Positions 18,646 through 27,303 of a stretch of 45,820 nucleotides of DNA are shown here, piece after piece. Made by a program: the position numbers and the translations under genes. The notes beneath the pieces were generated by a model, which did no database searches, was not told the DNA's origin, and saw nothing but the letters and a program-made list of their open reading frames with translations. Origin of the DNA: an uncultured Prevotella sp. (lineage in GTDB: Bacteria > Bacteroidota > Bacteroidia > Bacteroidales > Bacteroidaceae); contig ONBG01000026.1 of assembly GCA_900316015.1 (NCBI GenBank), forward strand, positions 1 through 45,820, given 5' to 3'. Position 1 is the stretch's first letter, and each line of letters begins with the position of its first letter.

Positions 18646-19230
18646 TTATTTCGTCTTGGTGTTGAATGTGCCGATCTTGAGAGGAGCTCCACCGTCAAGA
18701 ATATGAGGCAGGGATCCACCATCATATACCTCCTTGTCAAGATGAAGGACAAGTTTGGAACGATCGAAGACTGCATGCTCGAAATCATTCACGAATTGAA
18801 TTGCATCAAAGTTGCATGCATTGGTGCACAATTGACAAAACATGCAGTCGCCAAGATCATACAGATAATCATCCAATACCTTTTTCTTGCGTCCCGTAGC
18901 CTCGTCCGTCTCAAAATGAGACGTGATCTTAATCGTGCCATTAGGACATGCCTTCTCACACATGGTGCATGCTGTACACTTGTAGTCGCCTACTTTCAAT
19001 CCACGTGCCTGCAATTTCGGGTCGTTTTGCAACTCCTCTTCAGTCACGCGCTTGAATACAAGACGCCCACGATGGCGTGCGCTGACATGCAGCGTAGTCT
19101 TGCGATTCTCAGGATACTGTTCTGTAGACTTCGCCGTAAAATATTCCTTCAGCGTTGTCTTCATACCGACTGCGAGTGTTTTCACCCCGTCTGCAATACC
19201 CTGGAAATATGATTTATCTTTATTTTCCAT
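18646..19230 (-). CDS. nuoI: NADH-quinone oxidoreductase subunit I (2x 4Fe-4S)
   Basis: A 194-residue ferredoxin-like subunit carrying clusters N6a and N6b, which pass electrons to NuoB. The first cluster motif is CTACTMCEKACP (Cys85, 88, 91, 95) and the second is CMFCQLCTNAC (Cys129, 132, 135, 139). An N-terminal amphipathic stretch (residues about 8-32) would lie on the membrane. A 14-residue charged insert (ETDEATGRKKKVLD) sits between the clusters. It lies 10 bases after nuoH. Confidence 0.96.
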   Translation of the reverse strand: MENKDKSYFQGIADGVKTLAVGMKTTLKEYFTAKSTEQYPENRKTTLHVSARHRGRLVFKRVTEEELQNDPKLQARGLKVGDYKCTACTMCEKACPNGTIKITSHFETDEATGRKKKVLDDYLYDLGDCMFCQLCTNACNFDAIQFVNDFEHAVFDRSKLVLHLDKEVYDGGSLPHILDGGAPLKIGTFNTKTK

Positions 19231-19240
19231 TTCTCCTTAA

Positions 19241-20326
19241 TTAAAAGTGAAGTCCAAAAGCCACACAAACGGTCATGATGACCAGATTCAATAAGGCAAG
19301 GGGCATAAGATATTTCCACTCCAACTTCAATATCTGATCAATACGAAGGCGAGGGAATGTCCACTTGACCCACATGAGCAGCCATACGACAAAGAATGTC
19401 TTACCAAAGAACCATATAAACCCTGGGATATAATTCATCACGGTATCAAAACCACTGATACCTATATTTAAGGGAGCCCAACCACCTAAGAAAACGGTGG
19501 TGGCAATCCCAGAGATGACAAAGAGATTCAAGTATTCAGCCAAATAATAAAATCCGAATCCCATACCAGAATATTCTGTATGGTAACCTGCCGTCAACTC
19601 CGACTCGGCTTCTGCAAGGTCGAATGGACCACGGTTTGCCTCTGCATTACCTGCGACACAGAAAACGAGGAAAGCCACGATCGCCGGGATATGCCCCTTG
19701 ACAATCAGCCACTGCCAAGGACCGGTTTGGGCATCTACGATACCACTTACCTGCATAGTGCCTGTCAGGGCAACAGCTGTAACGAGGCATAAGCCTAATG
19801 ACATCTCATAGGAAATCATCTGCACAGCACCACGCATCGCACTGGTAACTGAATATTTATTATTACTTGACCAACCTGCCAGGAAAATGCCCAGTACGCC
19901 TATTGAAGAAATGGCGGTAATCAGAAACACTCCGACATTAAAGTCAAGAATGCCAGCACCTTTATTCCAGGGAAGGAAAGAGAAAGTACCTACAGAAGCA
20001 ATGATCACCAAGAACGGGGCAATGCAATAAAGAAGTTTGTCAGAATGATCCATGCCGAAAATTTCCTTGATCAGCATCTTGACCACATCGGCGAAGACTT
20101 GGAAAATTCCCCAAGGCCCTACACGAACGGGTCCGAGACGACATTGGAAATAAGCACAGACCTTACGCTCCATGAAAATGAGCACGATAGCAATCAAGGC
20201 ATACATCGTAAGGATAATAACGCCGATGAGCACGCACTCTATCAGTATCGACCAAAAATCTCCTAACCCTAAGGTCTGACGGAGAAGTGCGTCGAACCAT
20301 TTTGTTACTATACTAAAATCAAACAT
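19241..20326 (-). CDS. nuoH: NADH-quinone oxidoreductase subunit H
   Basis: A 361-residue membrane subunit that forms part of the quinone chamber. RLGPVRVGPWGIFQVFADV is the canonical GP-RVG loop. FDLAEAESELTAGYHTEYSG is the acidic loop between helices 5 and 6. LRIDQILKLEWKYLMPLAL is the conserved C-terminal motif. The start ATG is three bases beyond the nuoCD stop, so the two are coupled. Length is slightly above E. coli NuoH (325). Confidence 0.96.
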   Translation of the reverse strand: MFDFSIVTKWFDALLRQTLGLGDFWSILIECVLIGVIILTMYALIAIVLIFMERKVCAYFQCRLGPVRVGPWGIFQVFADVVKMLIKEIFGMDHSDKLLYCIAPFLVIIASVGTFSFLPWNKGAGILDFNVGVFLITAISSIGVLGIFLAGWSSNNKYSVTSAMRGAVQMISYEMSLGLCLVTAVALTGTMQVSGIVDAQTGPWQWLIVKGHIPAIVAFLVFCVAGNAEANRGPFDLAEAESELTAGYHTEYSGMGFGFYYLAEYLNLFVISGIATTVFLGGWAPLNIGISGFDTVMNYIPGFIWFFGKTFFVVWLLMWVKWTFPRLRIDQILKLEWKYLMPLALLNLVIMTVCVAFGLHF

Positions 20327-20328
20327 AA

Positions 20329-21900
20329 TTATCTATCAATATCAGGAATTACAAAATCGATGGCAGCACCGGTCGAAATCAAGTCGGCAATCTTCTGCCC
20401 ACGCAACATCTTATCGAGGGCACCTGTCAGTGTCAGTCCCATCGGACGGAGCTTCAGACGATACGGGCTCTTGTCACCATGAGAATCAAGATAAACGCCA
20501 AATTCACCACTGGCACCTTCAACGGAGAAATACCACTGTCCCTCTGGCACCTTGATAATAGGCTTCTGCTTGATATAGTATTCACCTTCAGGAATATTGT
20601 CAATAAGCTGCTCAATAATCTTGATGCTCTCATAGATCTCCTTGATATGGCAATAATAACGATCCATAGAATCAGCACCAGTCATGGTAATCTCCTCCCA
20701 CTGCACTTTGTCATAGCAATCGTAAGGATGATTTTTACGGGTATCATTATGCCATCCTGCTGCACGTCCAGCAGGACCTGTCACTGCATAATTGATACAA
20801 TCCTCAAGATTCATCGGACCCACACCCTCAAGACGGTTATGGGTAATCAGGTTATCCCCAAAGACATCCAAATACTCTTGAATGACAGGTTTCAGGTAGT
20901 CAATCAGGTCATGACAGTTCTTCACGAAATTCGGATCTATATCTTCCTGACATCCACCTATTCTATAATAGTTCTGGATCAAGCGACCTCCCGTGGTCTC
21001 TTCCATGACATTCAGCACATGCTCACGATCACGCATACAATAGAGGAATGCAGTCAAAGCACCTAAGTCCTGCGCCGTACAACCACAATACAACAAGTGA
21101 CTGTCAATACGCTGCAGTTCATCCATAATCGTGCGGATGTAATGGATACGGTCGGAAAGTTCTATACCCATGCCTTCCTCGATAACTCCAACTAACGCAT
21201 GGCGATGCATCATGGCGGAAAGATAGTTCAGACGATCCATGAAGGCAAGGGTCTGAGGATAGGTGTCTGCCTCACATATCTTTTCTATTCCACGATGGAT
21301 ATACCCTAAATGAGGATAAACTCTTTTCACATACTCACCATTGACAACAGTCTGCAGGCGAAGCACGCCATGAGTAGAAGGGTGGTTAGGTCCGATATTG
21401 ATCACATACTCATCTTCTCCGATACGACGCTTACGGGTTGCGACCAACTCCCCATTCTTGTTGAGGCTATACTCTACGGTATAATCATCTTCAGGCTCAT
21501 CCGTTTGAGGGAACCTATTTTTCTCAGGACTCATGTCAAAGTCCTTGCGGAGGGGATAACCTTGGAAATCTGTACGCAAGAAAAGACGGCGCATATCCGG
21601 GTGTCCTAAGAACTTAATGCCCAGGAAATCGAACACCTCACGTTCCAGCAGATCTGCCGCATGCCACAGATGAATCGTCGTAGGAAGCACATAATCCTCT
21701 CCTACTTGCTTGGCAATACAACGGGCAGATGTACGTTCATGGGTTTGGGTATTCTCCAAGATATATATGCAACCCAAACCTTCTTCGCCAAAATCTTCAC
21801 CGACAATCGTAACCAGATAATCGAAATGTTTCTCGTTTTTCAGCCTTTCCATCTCTGTGGAAAAGTTGTCAAATGTGAGCTCTATATTATTCAGTTTCAT
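20329..21900 (-). CDS. nuoCD: Fused NADH-quinone oxidoreductase subunits C and D
   Basis: A 523-residue fusion. Residues about 1-155 are NuoC (30 kDa): LLEREVFDFLGIKFLGHPDM and FRTDFQGYPLRKDF-type motifs. A linker of about 15 residues precedes NuoD (49 kDa): NIGPNHPSTHGVLRLQTVVN, HLGYIHRGIEKICE and DRLNYLSAMMHRHALVGVIE, which line the quinone site. Fused NuoCD occurs in E. coli and in Bacteroidetes. It lies 16 bases after nuoB. The product is a hydrophilic subunit of the connecting module. Confidence 0.96.
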   Translation of the reverse strand: MKLNNIELTFDNFSTEMERLKNEKHFDYLVTIVGEDFGEEGLGCIYILENTQTHERTSARCIAKQVGEDYVLPTTIHLWHAADLLEREVFDFLGIKFLGHPDMRRLFLRTDFQGYPLRKDFDMSPEKNRFPQTDEPEDDYTVEYSLNKNGELVATRKRRIGEDEYVINIGPNHPSTHGVLRLQTVVNGEYVKRVYPHLGYIHRGIEKICEADTYPQTLAFMDRLNYLSAMMHRHALVGVIEEGMGIELSDRIHYIRTIMDELQRIDSHLLYCGCTAQDLGALTAFLYCMRDREHVLNVMEETTGGRLIQNYYRIGGCQEDIDPNFVKNCHDLIDYLKPVIQEYLDVFGDNLITHNRLEGVGPMNLEDCINYAVTGPAGRAAGWHNDTRKNHPYDCYDKVQWEEITMTGADSMDRYYCHIKEIYESIKIIEQLIDNIPEGEYYIKQKPIIKVPEGQWYFSVEGASGEFGVYLDSHGDKSPYRLKLRPMGLTLTGALDKMLRGQKIADLISTGAAIDFVIPDIDR

Positions 21901-21916
21901 ACTCTACTTACCTGAT

Positions 21917-22678
21917 TTAATCTGTTGTCACATCTTCTTTCAATCCTTCCTTGGGGTCAAAATCAGCAGGAACATCGGTCACGATAATAGGAGCCTTCTC
22001 TCGCTGTTTCTCGACAAAGGAATAATTTTCATTGCTCAATCCGTGCAAGCCACCTTTTGCTAACGACTCTTCACGCTGTTCATCAGTCATCTTATGATTG
22101 GCACCGCCAAAGAATTTCTCTATTTTGATCTTTCGCTGTAGTTGCATCATGCCATAGATGATAGCTTCTGGCCGTGGAGGACAACCTGGGATAAAGACAT
22201 CAACAGGCACAAGCTCCTGGATACCACGGACAACGCTATAACTCTTTTTGAAAGGACCGCCAGAAATAGTGCAGCCACCCACGGCAACCACATATTTCGG
22301 TTCAGCCATCTCATCATAGAGGCGCTTGAATACCGGTGCCATCTTATTGGTGATGGTCCCTGCGCACATGATCAGGTCAGCCTGACGTGGAGAGTTACGG
22401 GTCACCTCCCAACCAAAGCGAGCCATATCATAACGGGCGCATCCAATAGCCATGAACTCAATACCACAACAAGACGTACCGAACGTCAACGACCAAGGAG
22501 AGTTGGAGCGTCCCCAGTTAATCGCTGCATCCAAAGAGCCAATCACGACGTTAACACCGCCTTCATTCAACTCATCAGCCAGTTTCTCAAGGGTCTCGTT
22601 GTCCTTGAACTCTTCATAAGGAAAGCTCTTGATATGAGCTCTTTTCTTTACATCCATTCCAACGCTCCTTTCCGCCAT
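21917..22678 (-). CDS. nuoB: NADH-quinone oxidoreductase subunit B with C-terminal extension
   Basis: A 253-residue subunit carrying cluster N2, the last iron-sulfur cluster before quinone. The ligands are the adjacent Cys70-Cys71 in FGTSCCGIEFMAIGC, Cys136 in VGGCTISGG and Cys166 in PGCPPRPEAI. After the core ends near residue 190, a charged tail of about 60 residues follows (ANHKMTDEQREESLAKGG to the end), not usual in short NuoB proteins of about 160-220 residues. The start may be 22678 or the internal ATG at 22657; both lie inside or beside the end of nuoA. Confidence 0.95.
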   Translation of the reverse strand: MAERSVGMDVKKRAHIKSFPYEEFKDNETLEKLADELNEGGVNVVIGSLDAAINWGRSNSPWSLTFGTSCCGIEFMAIGCARYDMARFGWEVTRNSPRQADLIMCAGTITNKMAPVFKRLYDEMAEPKYVVAVGGCTISGGPFKKSYSVVRGIQELVPVDVFIPGCPPRPEAIIYGMMQLQRKIKIEKFFGGANHKMTDEQREESLAKGGLHGLSNENYSFVEKQREKAPIIVTDVPADFDPKEGLKEDVTTD

Positions 22679-23001
22679 GCATACGCTAGCCCAAATACCA
22701 GTACCAACAGGAAGAAGCCGATGCTGACAAGAGCCATCGGCCCAAACTGCCTAACGACAACTGCCCAAGGATAAAGAAGAACAGTCTCGATATCAAACAT
22801 CAGGAAAAGAAGAGCAAAGAGGTAATAGCCCAAATGCGCAGGCATCCAAGAGGAGCCACGAGTCGGGATACCGCATTCAAACGGCTCGCCTTTCACCGGA
22901 TTGTAAGAACGAGGCCCGATCAACTTTGCAATGACATAAGCTGCCACTACCAAGGTAACCGCCGTTAACAAAACGGTAATTAATAAAATTGAAAAAGTCA
23001 T
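22648..23001 (-). CDS. nuoA: NADH-quinone oxidoreductase subunit A
   Basis: A 117-residue membrane subunit with three hydrophobic segments. It holds KGEPFECGIPTRGSS, the conserved Cys loop near the quinone site, and LFLMFDIETVLLYPWAV with the conserved acidic pair. It is the first gene of the operon and overlaps nuoB by 31 bases if nuoB starts at 22678. No nuoE, nuoF or nuoG lies upstream or anywhere in the window. Confidence 0.96.
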   Translation of the reverse strand: MTFSILLITVLLTAVTLVVAAYVIAKLIGPRSYNPVKGEPFECGIPTRGSSWMPAHLGYYLFALLFLMFDIETVLLYPWAVVVRQFGPMALVSIGFFLLVLVFGLAYAWRKGALEWM

Positions 23002-23062
23002 ATTACTTTATTATAATTATAATGATTGCTTGACTTAAACGTGGTCTTGTCTATAGACCCTG

Positions 23063-23070
23063 CAAAGGTA
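23063..23070 (-). promoter_or_regulatory. Likely -7 box of the nuo operon
   Basis: The minus strand reads TACCTTTG, a perfect TAnnTTTG, placing the transcription start near 23056 and giving a leader of about 55 bases before nuoA. The nearest TTTG (23097-23100) is 26 bases upstream, too far for a standard spacer, and TTTA gives a 22-base spacer. Confidence 0.5.
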
Positions 23071-23123
23071 ACAATAATTTTGTAAAGTCCACTAAACAAA
23101 ATGGAAAAATATCTCATCGTCAT

Positions 23124-23279
23124 TCAAAAAAGAATCTTTATAGATAGGAAAGGGAAAAAGGTGGAACTTCTTCCAGAGAATAACGCTCCACCCTGCCAGT
23201 CTGTATGTTGATGCCTATTGAGTATATGACCGGCAATCATTTGCCACAAATCATCCTCGTTGATGGAGAACAAGGGCAT
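23124..23279 (-). other. Short open frame of 51 codons in the nuo/mannan intergenic region
   Basis: The minus-strand ATG at 23279 opens a 51-residue frame (begins MPLFSINEDDLWQMIAGHIL). GGAG lies eight bases before the ATG. Composition looks protein-like at the start (acidic, Trp, Ile) and ends in an aromatic-hydrophobic stretch. There is no recognised family. The frame sits in the gap of 427 bases between nuoA and the mannan operon, which otherwise holds only the nuo promoter and the hairpin at 23327-23384. Confidence 0.25.
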
Positions 23280-23326
23280 CCATCTCCATCAAAACTCATG
23301 ATAATGATTTTCCACCTTCCATATAT

Positions 23327-23384
23327 AAAAAAATCCTATACTTTCGTATGGTTATAAATCAATACGCAAATATAGGATTTTTTT
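23327..23384 (-). terminator. Long AT-rich hairpin terminator after the mannan operon
   Basis: AAAAAAATCCTATA (23327-23340) and TATAGGATTTTTTT (23371-23384) are perfect 14-base inverted copies around a 30-base loop. A smaller inverted pair, CGTAT (23345-23349) and ATACG (23362-23366), sits inside the loop, giving a stacked hairpin. A run of seven T ends the stem on either strand, so it can terminate in both directions. It lies 45 bases beyond the epimerase stop. Confidence 0.75.
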
Positions 23385-23428
23385 GGACATAATATTCTTC
23401 ATGTCCGCAGAATTATATTTATTTAACT

Positions 23429-24619
23429 TTAAAAGTTCCTTTCTATCAGCTCAAGACACATTCTGCTATTATGATAGGGACACTTCCAAAAACCGGCTTT
23501 ATCATCCTTTAGATTGACTACTCCGTTATCGTCAATACTCCAATGCCATTCCCCATGATCGTAGTCAATGAGATGGGACTTTGTAAATTCCCAACATTTC
23601 AATGCAATGTCAAGAGCCTCTGCATCGTTGAAATATTGGAACAGATTAATATGACCTATAATGGTCTCACACATCACCCACCATTGGCGCTGCCTGTCTA
23701 TATTCCCCGTGTCCATCCATCTTTCATAAATCATAGACCCATCTGGTTGCAGACCTTCATCTGCTGCCTTGGCGATCTCCTTTACAATGGGTTGGATTTG
23801 AGTAAGCAAAGAGGAATCGCCTAAGGTCAATGCGGATTCATGCAATAGCCATGATGCTTCGATGTCGTGTCCAAAGCTTTGGATGTTACGCTTTCCCTTC
23901 CATTGGTCATCGAAGAAAAGGTCTAAATGATAAGAGGAAGGATGAAAGATAGTCGTTGTGAAGATTTGAAGCAGGTTACGAATTTGCTTTTCAAGTGACG
24001 CATCTTTCCAAATGCGATAGAGATTAGTATAGGGCTCAATGATATGAAGGTGGGTATTCATCGTGCGACTGCCATTCTCGTCCTTGTCGCTCAATCGCAT
24101 GTCGGAGATCGGTTGCCATTCACGCGTAAGTGCTTCGATATAACCATTGTTCCGCGCATCATAAGCATGGTCTTCTATATCATGGTATAAGGCGATAGCA
24201 CACTTCAACGCTTCCTTGTCACCAGTTGCACGGGCATACTCACTCATTCCATAGATGGTAAAGCCAATCGCATAGGTTTGCTTCTTGGTATCAAGTGGAT
24301 TCCCTTTGGCATCCACGCTCCAATAAACGCCTCCATATTGCCTGTCGATGAAATAGTCGAGAATATAGGCTTTAGCACGATCGGCAGCTTTCAGATATTC
24401 CTTATTTCCTGTCACGCGATAGGCGGCAGAGAATGCCCAAAGGATGCGGGCATTGAGGATGGCTCCCTTCTCCGCTCCTGGCACCAGATGGTCATGACCA
24501 TCGATCTCGCCATAGTAACCCCCATCCTCATGGTCTGTCACATGGTCGATCCAATAGTTCAGGATGTTATGGTCCAGGACATCCCGCATTTCTTGTTTTA
24601 AGCTTTTAGAGTCAAACAT
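23429..24619 (-). CDS. Mannobiose/cellobiose 2-epimerase (AGE family)
   Basis: A 396-residue cytoplasmic (alpha/alpha)6-barrel epimerase. It would convert beta-1,4-mannobiose to mannosyl-glucose (and cellobiose to glucosyl-mannose). AGE/cellobiose-epimerase marks are EKGAILNARILWAFSAAYR, the NTHLHIIEPYTNLYR helix, SFGHDIEASWLLHESA and KCPYHNSRMCLELIE, which carry the conserved His, Arg and Glu residues of the active site. There is no signal peptide. It is the last gene of the mannan operon, 30 bases after the symporter. Neighbour GH130 uses the product, which decides for mannobiose rather than N-acetylglucosamine epimerase. Confidence 0.92.
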   Translation of the reverse strand: MFDSKSLKQEMRDVLDHNILNYWIDHVTDHEDGGYYGEIDGHDHLVPGAEKGAILNARILWAFSAAYRVTGNKEYLKAADRAKAYILDYFIDRQYGGVYWSVDAKGNPLDTKKQTYAIGFTIYGMSEYARATGDKEALKCAIALYHDIEDHAYDARNNGYIEALTREWQPISDMRLSDKDENGSRTMNTHLHIIEPYTNLYRIWKDASLEKQIRNLLQIFTTTIFHPSSYHLDLFFDDQWKGKRNIQSFGHDIEASWLLHESALTLGDSSLLTQIQPIVKEIAKAADEGLQPDGSMIYERWMDTGNIDRQRQWWVMCETIIGHINLFQYFNDAEALDIALKCWEFTKSHLIDYDHGEWHWSIDDNGVVNLKDDKAGFWKCPYHNSRMCLELIERNF

Positions 24620-24649
24620 ACATCATGAATATGATAAAGTTGATACTTT

Positions 24650-25999
24650 CTATTTTTTTATCGGGTACTTGTATGCAAAGAATAACATGATAAGGGCAAT
24701 GAATGCCGGGAAGAGAGAGAACAATGACCATACCATATTGAGGACAGAATCCGTGATGGAAGCTGGGTCAATCACGGAGTTTCCGAATTGATCTGGGATC
24801 ATCCGGGCACCAGCTAACCCCAAGAACATGGCAATCAAAGAGCCTGAGATGGCGGTACCGAACTTCTGGGACATGGTGCCAGATGAGAAAATCAAGCCCG
24901 TAGAGGAAGTTCCGTTCTTTTGGGTGGCATAATCAGCCACATCCGCATACATAGACCACATCAGCGGTGAGTAGATACCAATACCGGCTGAAGTCAAGAT
25001 TGACACGACAATCATCATCCAGATGGAGGATGGTTTCATAGGAATGAAGAAGAACAAGACGGATGTCACGATACAGAAGACTGCTGATGCCATGAAGGTC
25101 CTGCGCTTGGATCCGATCCAACGTGTCACCTTCGGTGACAATCCACCAAAGATCATGCAAGTCACCTCACCAAATGCCATGAATACGGTATAGTTGATGA
25201 TCAGGCCACTGATGGTGATATCCCCACCCATACAATAAGAGAACATATAGCCTGCCACAGCATATCTGAACCCATTAAAGAAATTTGTGCAGATCGCAAT
25301 ACCTGTCATATACAGCCAAGGCACGTTCTTCACCAAGTCGACAAACTGATGCATGGAGAATTTCTCCGCGCGAACGGGTTTCAAACGCTCACGTGTCAGC
25401 AAGCCGCAGCCCAAGGTCATGCAGGCAGCCAAGATCCCGAAGAAAGCGCCTAACACTGCATATTGATGCGCATCCGTACCTCCAACAAACTTCTGCAGGT
25501 AAGGAAAGGACAGCAAGGTGATAAAGCCCATCGCATAAGCTCCTACCATTCGATAGGAGGAGAATTGGTTCTTCTCATTATCGTCATCTGTCATCACGCC
25601 AAGCAATGAGCCATAAGGCACGTTCACCATGGTGTAGACAGCCATCATCAATATATATAAGGTATAGGCATAGATCCGTTTCCCCGTAGGACCAAAGTCT
25701 GGGGTATAGAGCAAGAATGCAAAGACGGTTCCCAAAGGGATCGCGCCAAAGATAATCCATGGGCGATAAGTACCCCAACGACTTTGTGTACGATCTGCCA
25801 ACGCTCCCATAATAGGATCGGTAACCACATCGAACATACGGGCAACAAGCATCAGGATAGCCGCATCCGCGAAAGACAGTCCGAAGACATTGGTAAAAAA
25901 CAAGGGGAAGGCTATGGACATGATTTTCCACGTGATACCTCCGGCGGCTGCATCACCCATCGCATAACCTATTTTCTCAATCAATTTTGACTTTGCCAT
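24650..25999 (-). CDS. GPH-family sugar:cation symporter (mannobiose/mannooligosaccharide importer)
   Basis: A 449-residue inner-membrane transporter with about 12 membrane segments, of the glycoside-pentoside-hexuronide class within the MFS. EKIGYAMGDAAAGGITWKIM is the typical GPH N-terminus. DVVTDPIMGALADRTQSRWG followed by YRPWIIFGAIP is the strongest family signature, and VNVPYGSLLGVMTDD is the third. I start at the ATG at 25999 because the 26 residues upstream in the open frame overlap the promoter/hairpin region and do not resemble the family. The substrate is inferred from the flanking GH130 and epimerase genes. Confidence 0.93.
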   Translation of the reverse strand: MAKSKLIEKIGYAMGDAAAGGITWKIMSIAFPLFFTNVFGLSFADAAILMLVARMFDVVTDPIMGALADRTQSRWGTYRPWIIFGAIPLGTVFAFLLYTPDFGPTGKRIYAYTLYILMMAVYTMVNVPYGSLLGVMTDDDNEKNQFSSYRMVGAYAMGFITLLSFPYLQKFVGGTDAHQYAVLGAFFGILAACMTLGCGLLTRERLKPVRAEKFSMHQFVDLVKNVPWLYMTGIAICTNFFNGFRYAVAGYMFSYCMGGDITISGLIINYTVFMAFGEVTCMIFGGLSPKVTRWIGSKRRTFMASAVFCIVTSVLFFFIPMKPSSIWMMIVVSILTSAGIGIYSPLMWSMYADVADYATQKNGTSSTGLIFSSGTMSQKFGTAISGSLIAMFLGLAGARMIPDQFGNSVIDPASITDSVLNMVWSLFSLFPAFIALIMLFFAYKYPIKK

Positions 26000-26035
26000 G
26001 ATTTGATAATTGTAATAGAATGTGTAAGTTACGTG

Positions 26036-26069
26036 CAAAAGTAAGGAATTTTTGCGAAATTCCTTACTT
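26036..26069 (-). promoter_or_regulatory. Hairpin overlapping a -7 box between GH130 and the symporter gene
   Basis: AAGTAAGGAATTT (26039-26051) and AAATTCCTTACTT (26057-26069) form a perfect 13-base-pair stem with loop TTGCG. On the minus strand the right arm runs into TACTTTTG (26043-26036), a perfect TAnnTTTG box that would start transcription near 26029, 30 bases before the symporter ATG. The hairpin, with its short CTTTTG tail, can act as a partial terminator for the upstream genes, and the overlapping box as an internal promoter. Confidence 0.55.
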
Positions 26070-26107
26070 ATCAGCACGATTTCTTATGGATCCTCTTAGA
26101 GAAAAGT

Positions 26108-27280
26108 TCATTTCAGCCGCGCACCCCTGTTCTTGGCAATGAGCTTCTTAATCGTTTCCACGGATGCCGCCGTAAGGTATCCATCTTCCGGTGTGTTCAT
26201 GCAGTAGTCGATCAATCGGTCGACAGTAGAGGTTGCGACATGCATGCGGGTATCCGAAGAGGCATAATAGATGAACACCTTTCCATCATCATCTGCAATC
26301 CAGCCATTGGTGAAGACGACATTCATCACGTCTCCAATATATTCTTGACCTTCGGGTACCAAGAAATAGCCACCAGGCTTAGCAATGACTTTTGTGGGAT
26401 CATCAAGCGCCGTCATATACATATAAAGGACATAACGTAGTCCGGAGGCAGTGCCACGGACGCCATGGGCCAGGTGCAGCCAACCCTTCGGGGTTTTAAT
26501 AGGATGTGGTCCCTCGCCGTTCTTTACTTCTGTGATGGTATGGTAATGGCGAGGGTAGATGATCTTTTCTTCCTTGACTTCAGCATGCGTGATATCATCT
26601 ACCAAGGCCCATCCGATACCGCCACCAGAGCCTGTATCTATGAAACCATCTTGTGGGCGGGTATAGAATGCATACTTTCCTTGTACGAACTCAGGATGGA
26701 GCACGACATTACGCTGTTGGCTCTTGCTCTTCAAGTCGGGCAAACGATCCCAATGGATCAGGTCATGGGTACGGGCAATGGCTGCGGTAGCGGTGGCTGC
26801 CGAGAGGTCACCGGGCTGTGAGTCATCATGCCGTTCTGCACAAAAAACGCCATATACCCAACCGTCTTCATGTTGCGTCAATCGCATATCGTAGACATTC
26901 GTGGCTGGTATGACATCATCAGGCATGGTTATCGGCTCCTCCCAAAAGCGGAAGTGGTCGATGCCATTCGGACTTTCAGCCACGGCAAAGAAACTTTTCC
27001 GGTCAGCTCCTTCCACACGTACCACAAGGACATATTTGCCATTCCATTTGATGGCACCACTGTTCAGAGTCGCATTCATCATGATACGCTGTTCTAAATA
27101 GGGATTGTCTTCCTCATTGAAGTCATACCGCCATTCCAATGGAGTATGGTCTGCCGTCAAAATCGGGTACTGATACTTGGTATAGATCCCATTTCCCCAC
27201 GCTAAAGGTTGGTTGGGACGGTTCAGGAGTTCTTCATGGTGAAGATGCAAATCCTTTACTTTCTTTTCAAAATCTGTCAT
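26108..27280 (-). CDS. GH130 4-O-beta-D-mannosyl-D-glucose phosphorylase
   Basis: A 390-residue cytoplasmic five-bladed beta-propeller phosphorylase (EC 2.4.1.281). It would split mannosyl-glucose with phosphate into mannose-1-phosphate and glucose. TNVYDMRLTQHEDGWVYG contains Asp131, the same number as the catalytic acid of the Bacteroides fragilis enzyme. Other GH130_1 marks are QRNVVLHPEFVQGKYAFYTR (phosphate-binding region), GSGGGIGWALVDD and HGVRGTASGLRYVLYMYMTA. There is no signal peptide. It lies 23 bases after the GH26 gene. The adjacent epimerase makes its substrate, which favours mannosylglucose over mannooligosaccharide phosphorylase. Confidence 0.93.
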   Translation of the reverse strand: MTDFEKKVKDLHLHHEELLNRPNQPLAWGNGIYTKYQYPILTADHTPLEWRYDFNEEDNPYLEQRIMMNATLNSGAIKWNGKYVLVVRVEGADRKSFFAVAESPNGIDHFRFWEEPITMPDDVIPATNVYDMRLTQHEDGWVYGVFCAERHDDSQPGDLSAATATAAIARTHDLIHWDRLPDLKSKSQQRNVVLHPEFVQGKYAFYTRPQDGFIDTGSGGGIGWALVDDITHAEVKEEKIIYPRHYHTITEVKNGEGPHPIKTPKGWLHLAHGVRGTASGLRYVLYMYMTALDDPTKVIAKPGGYFLVPEGQEYIGDVMNVVFTNGWIADDDGKVFIYYASSDTRMHVATSTVDRLIDYCMNTPEDGYLTAASVETIKKLIAKNRGARLK

Positions 27281-27303
27281 AACCTATATTTTTTTCATTA
27301 AGT

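Noticed and set aside
18630-18788. N-terminal extension of nuoJ
   Set aside because: The 53 extra codons overlap nuoI and lack the membrane character of the family; the ATG at 18629 gives the normal NuoJ length.
18547-19212. Open frame of 221 codons on the plus strand across nuoJ and nuoI
   Set aside because: Antisense to two conserved genes, including both iron-sulfur motifs of NuoI.
23101-23211. 36-codon plus-strand frame upstream of nuoA
   Set aside because: No promoter or ribosome site, and no following gene on that strand; it overlaps the nuo promoter side of the gap.
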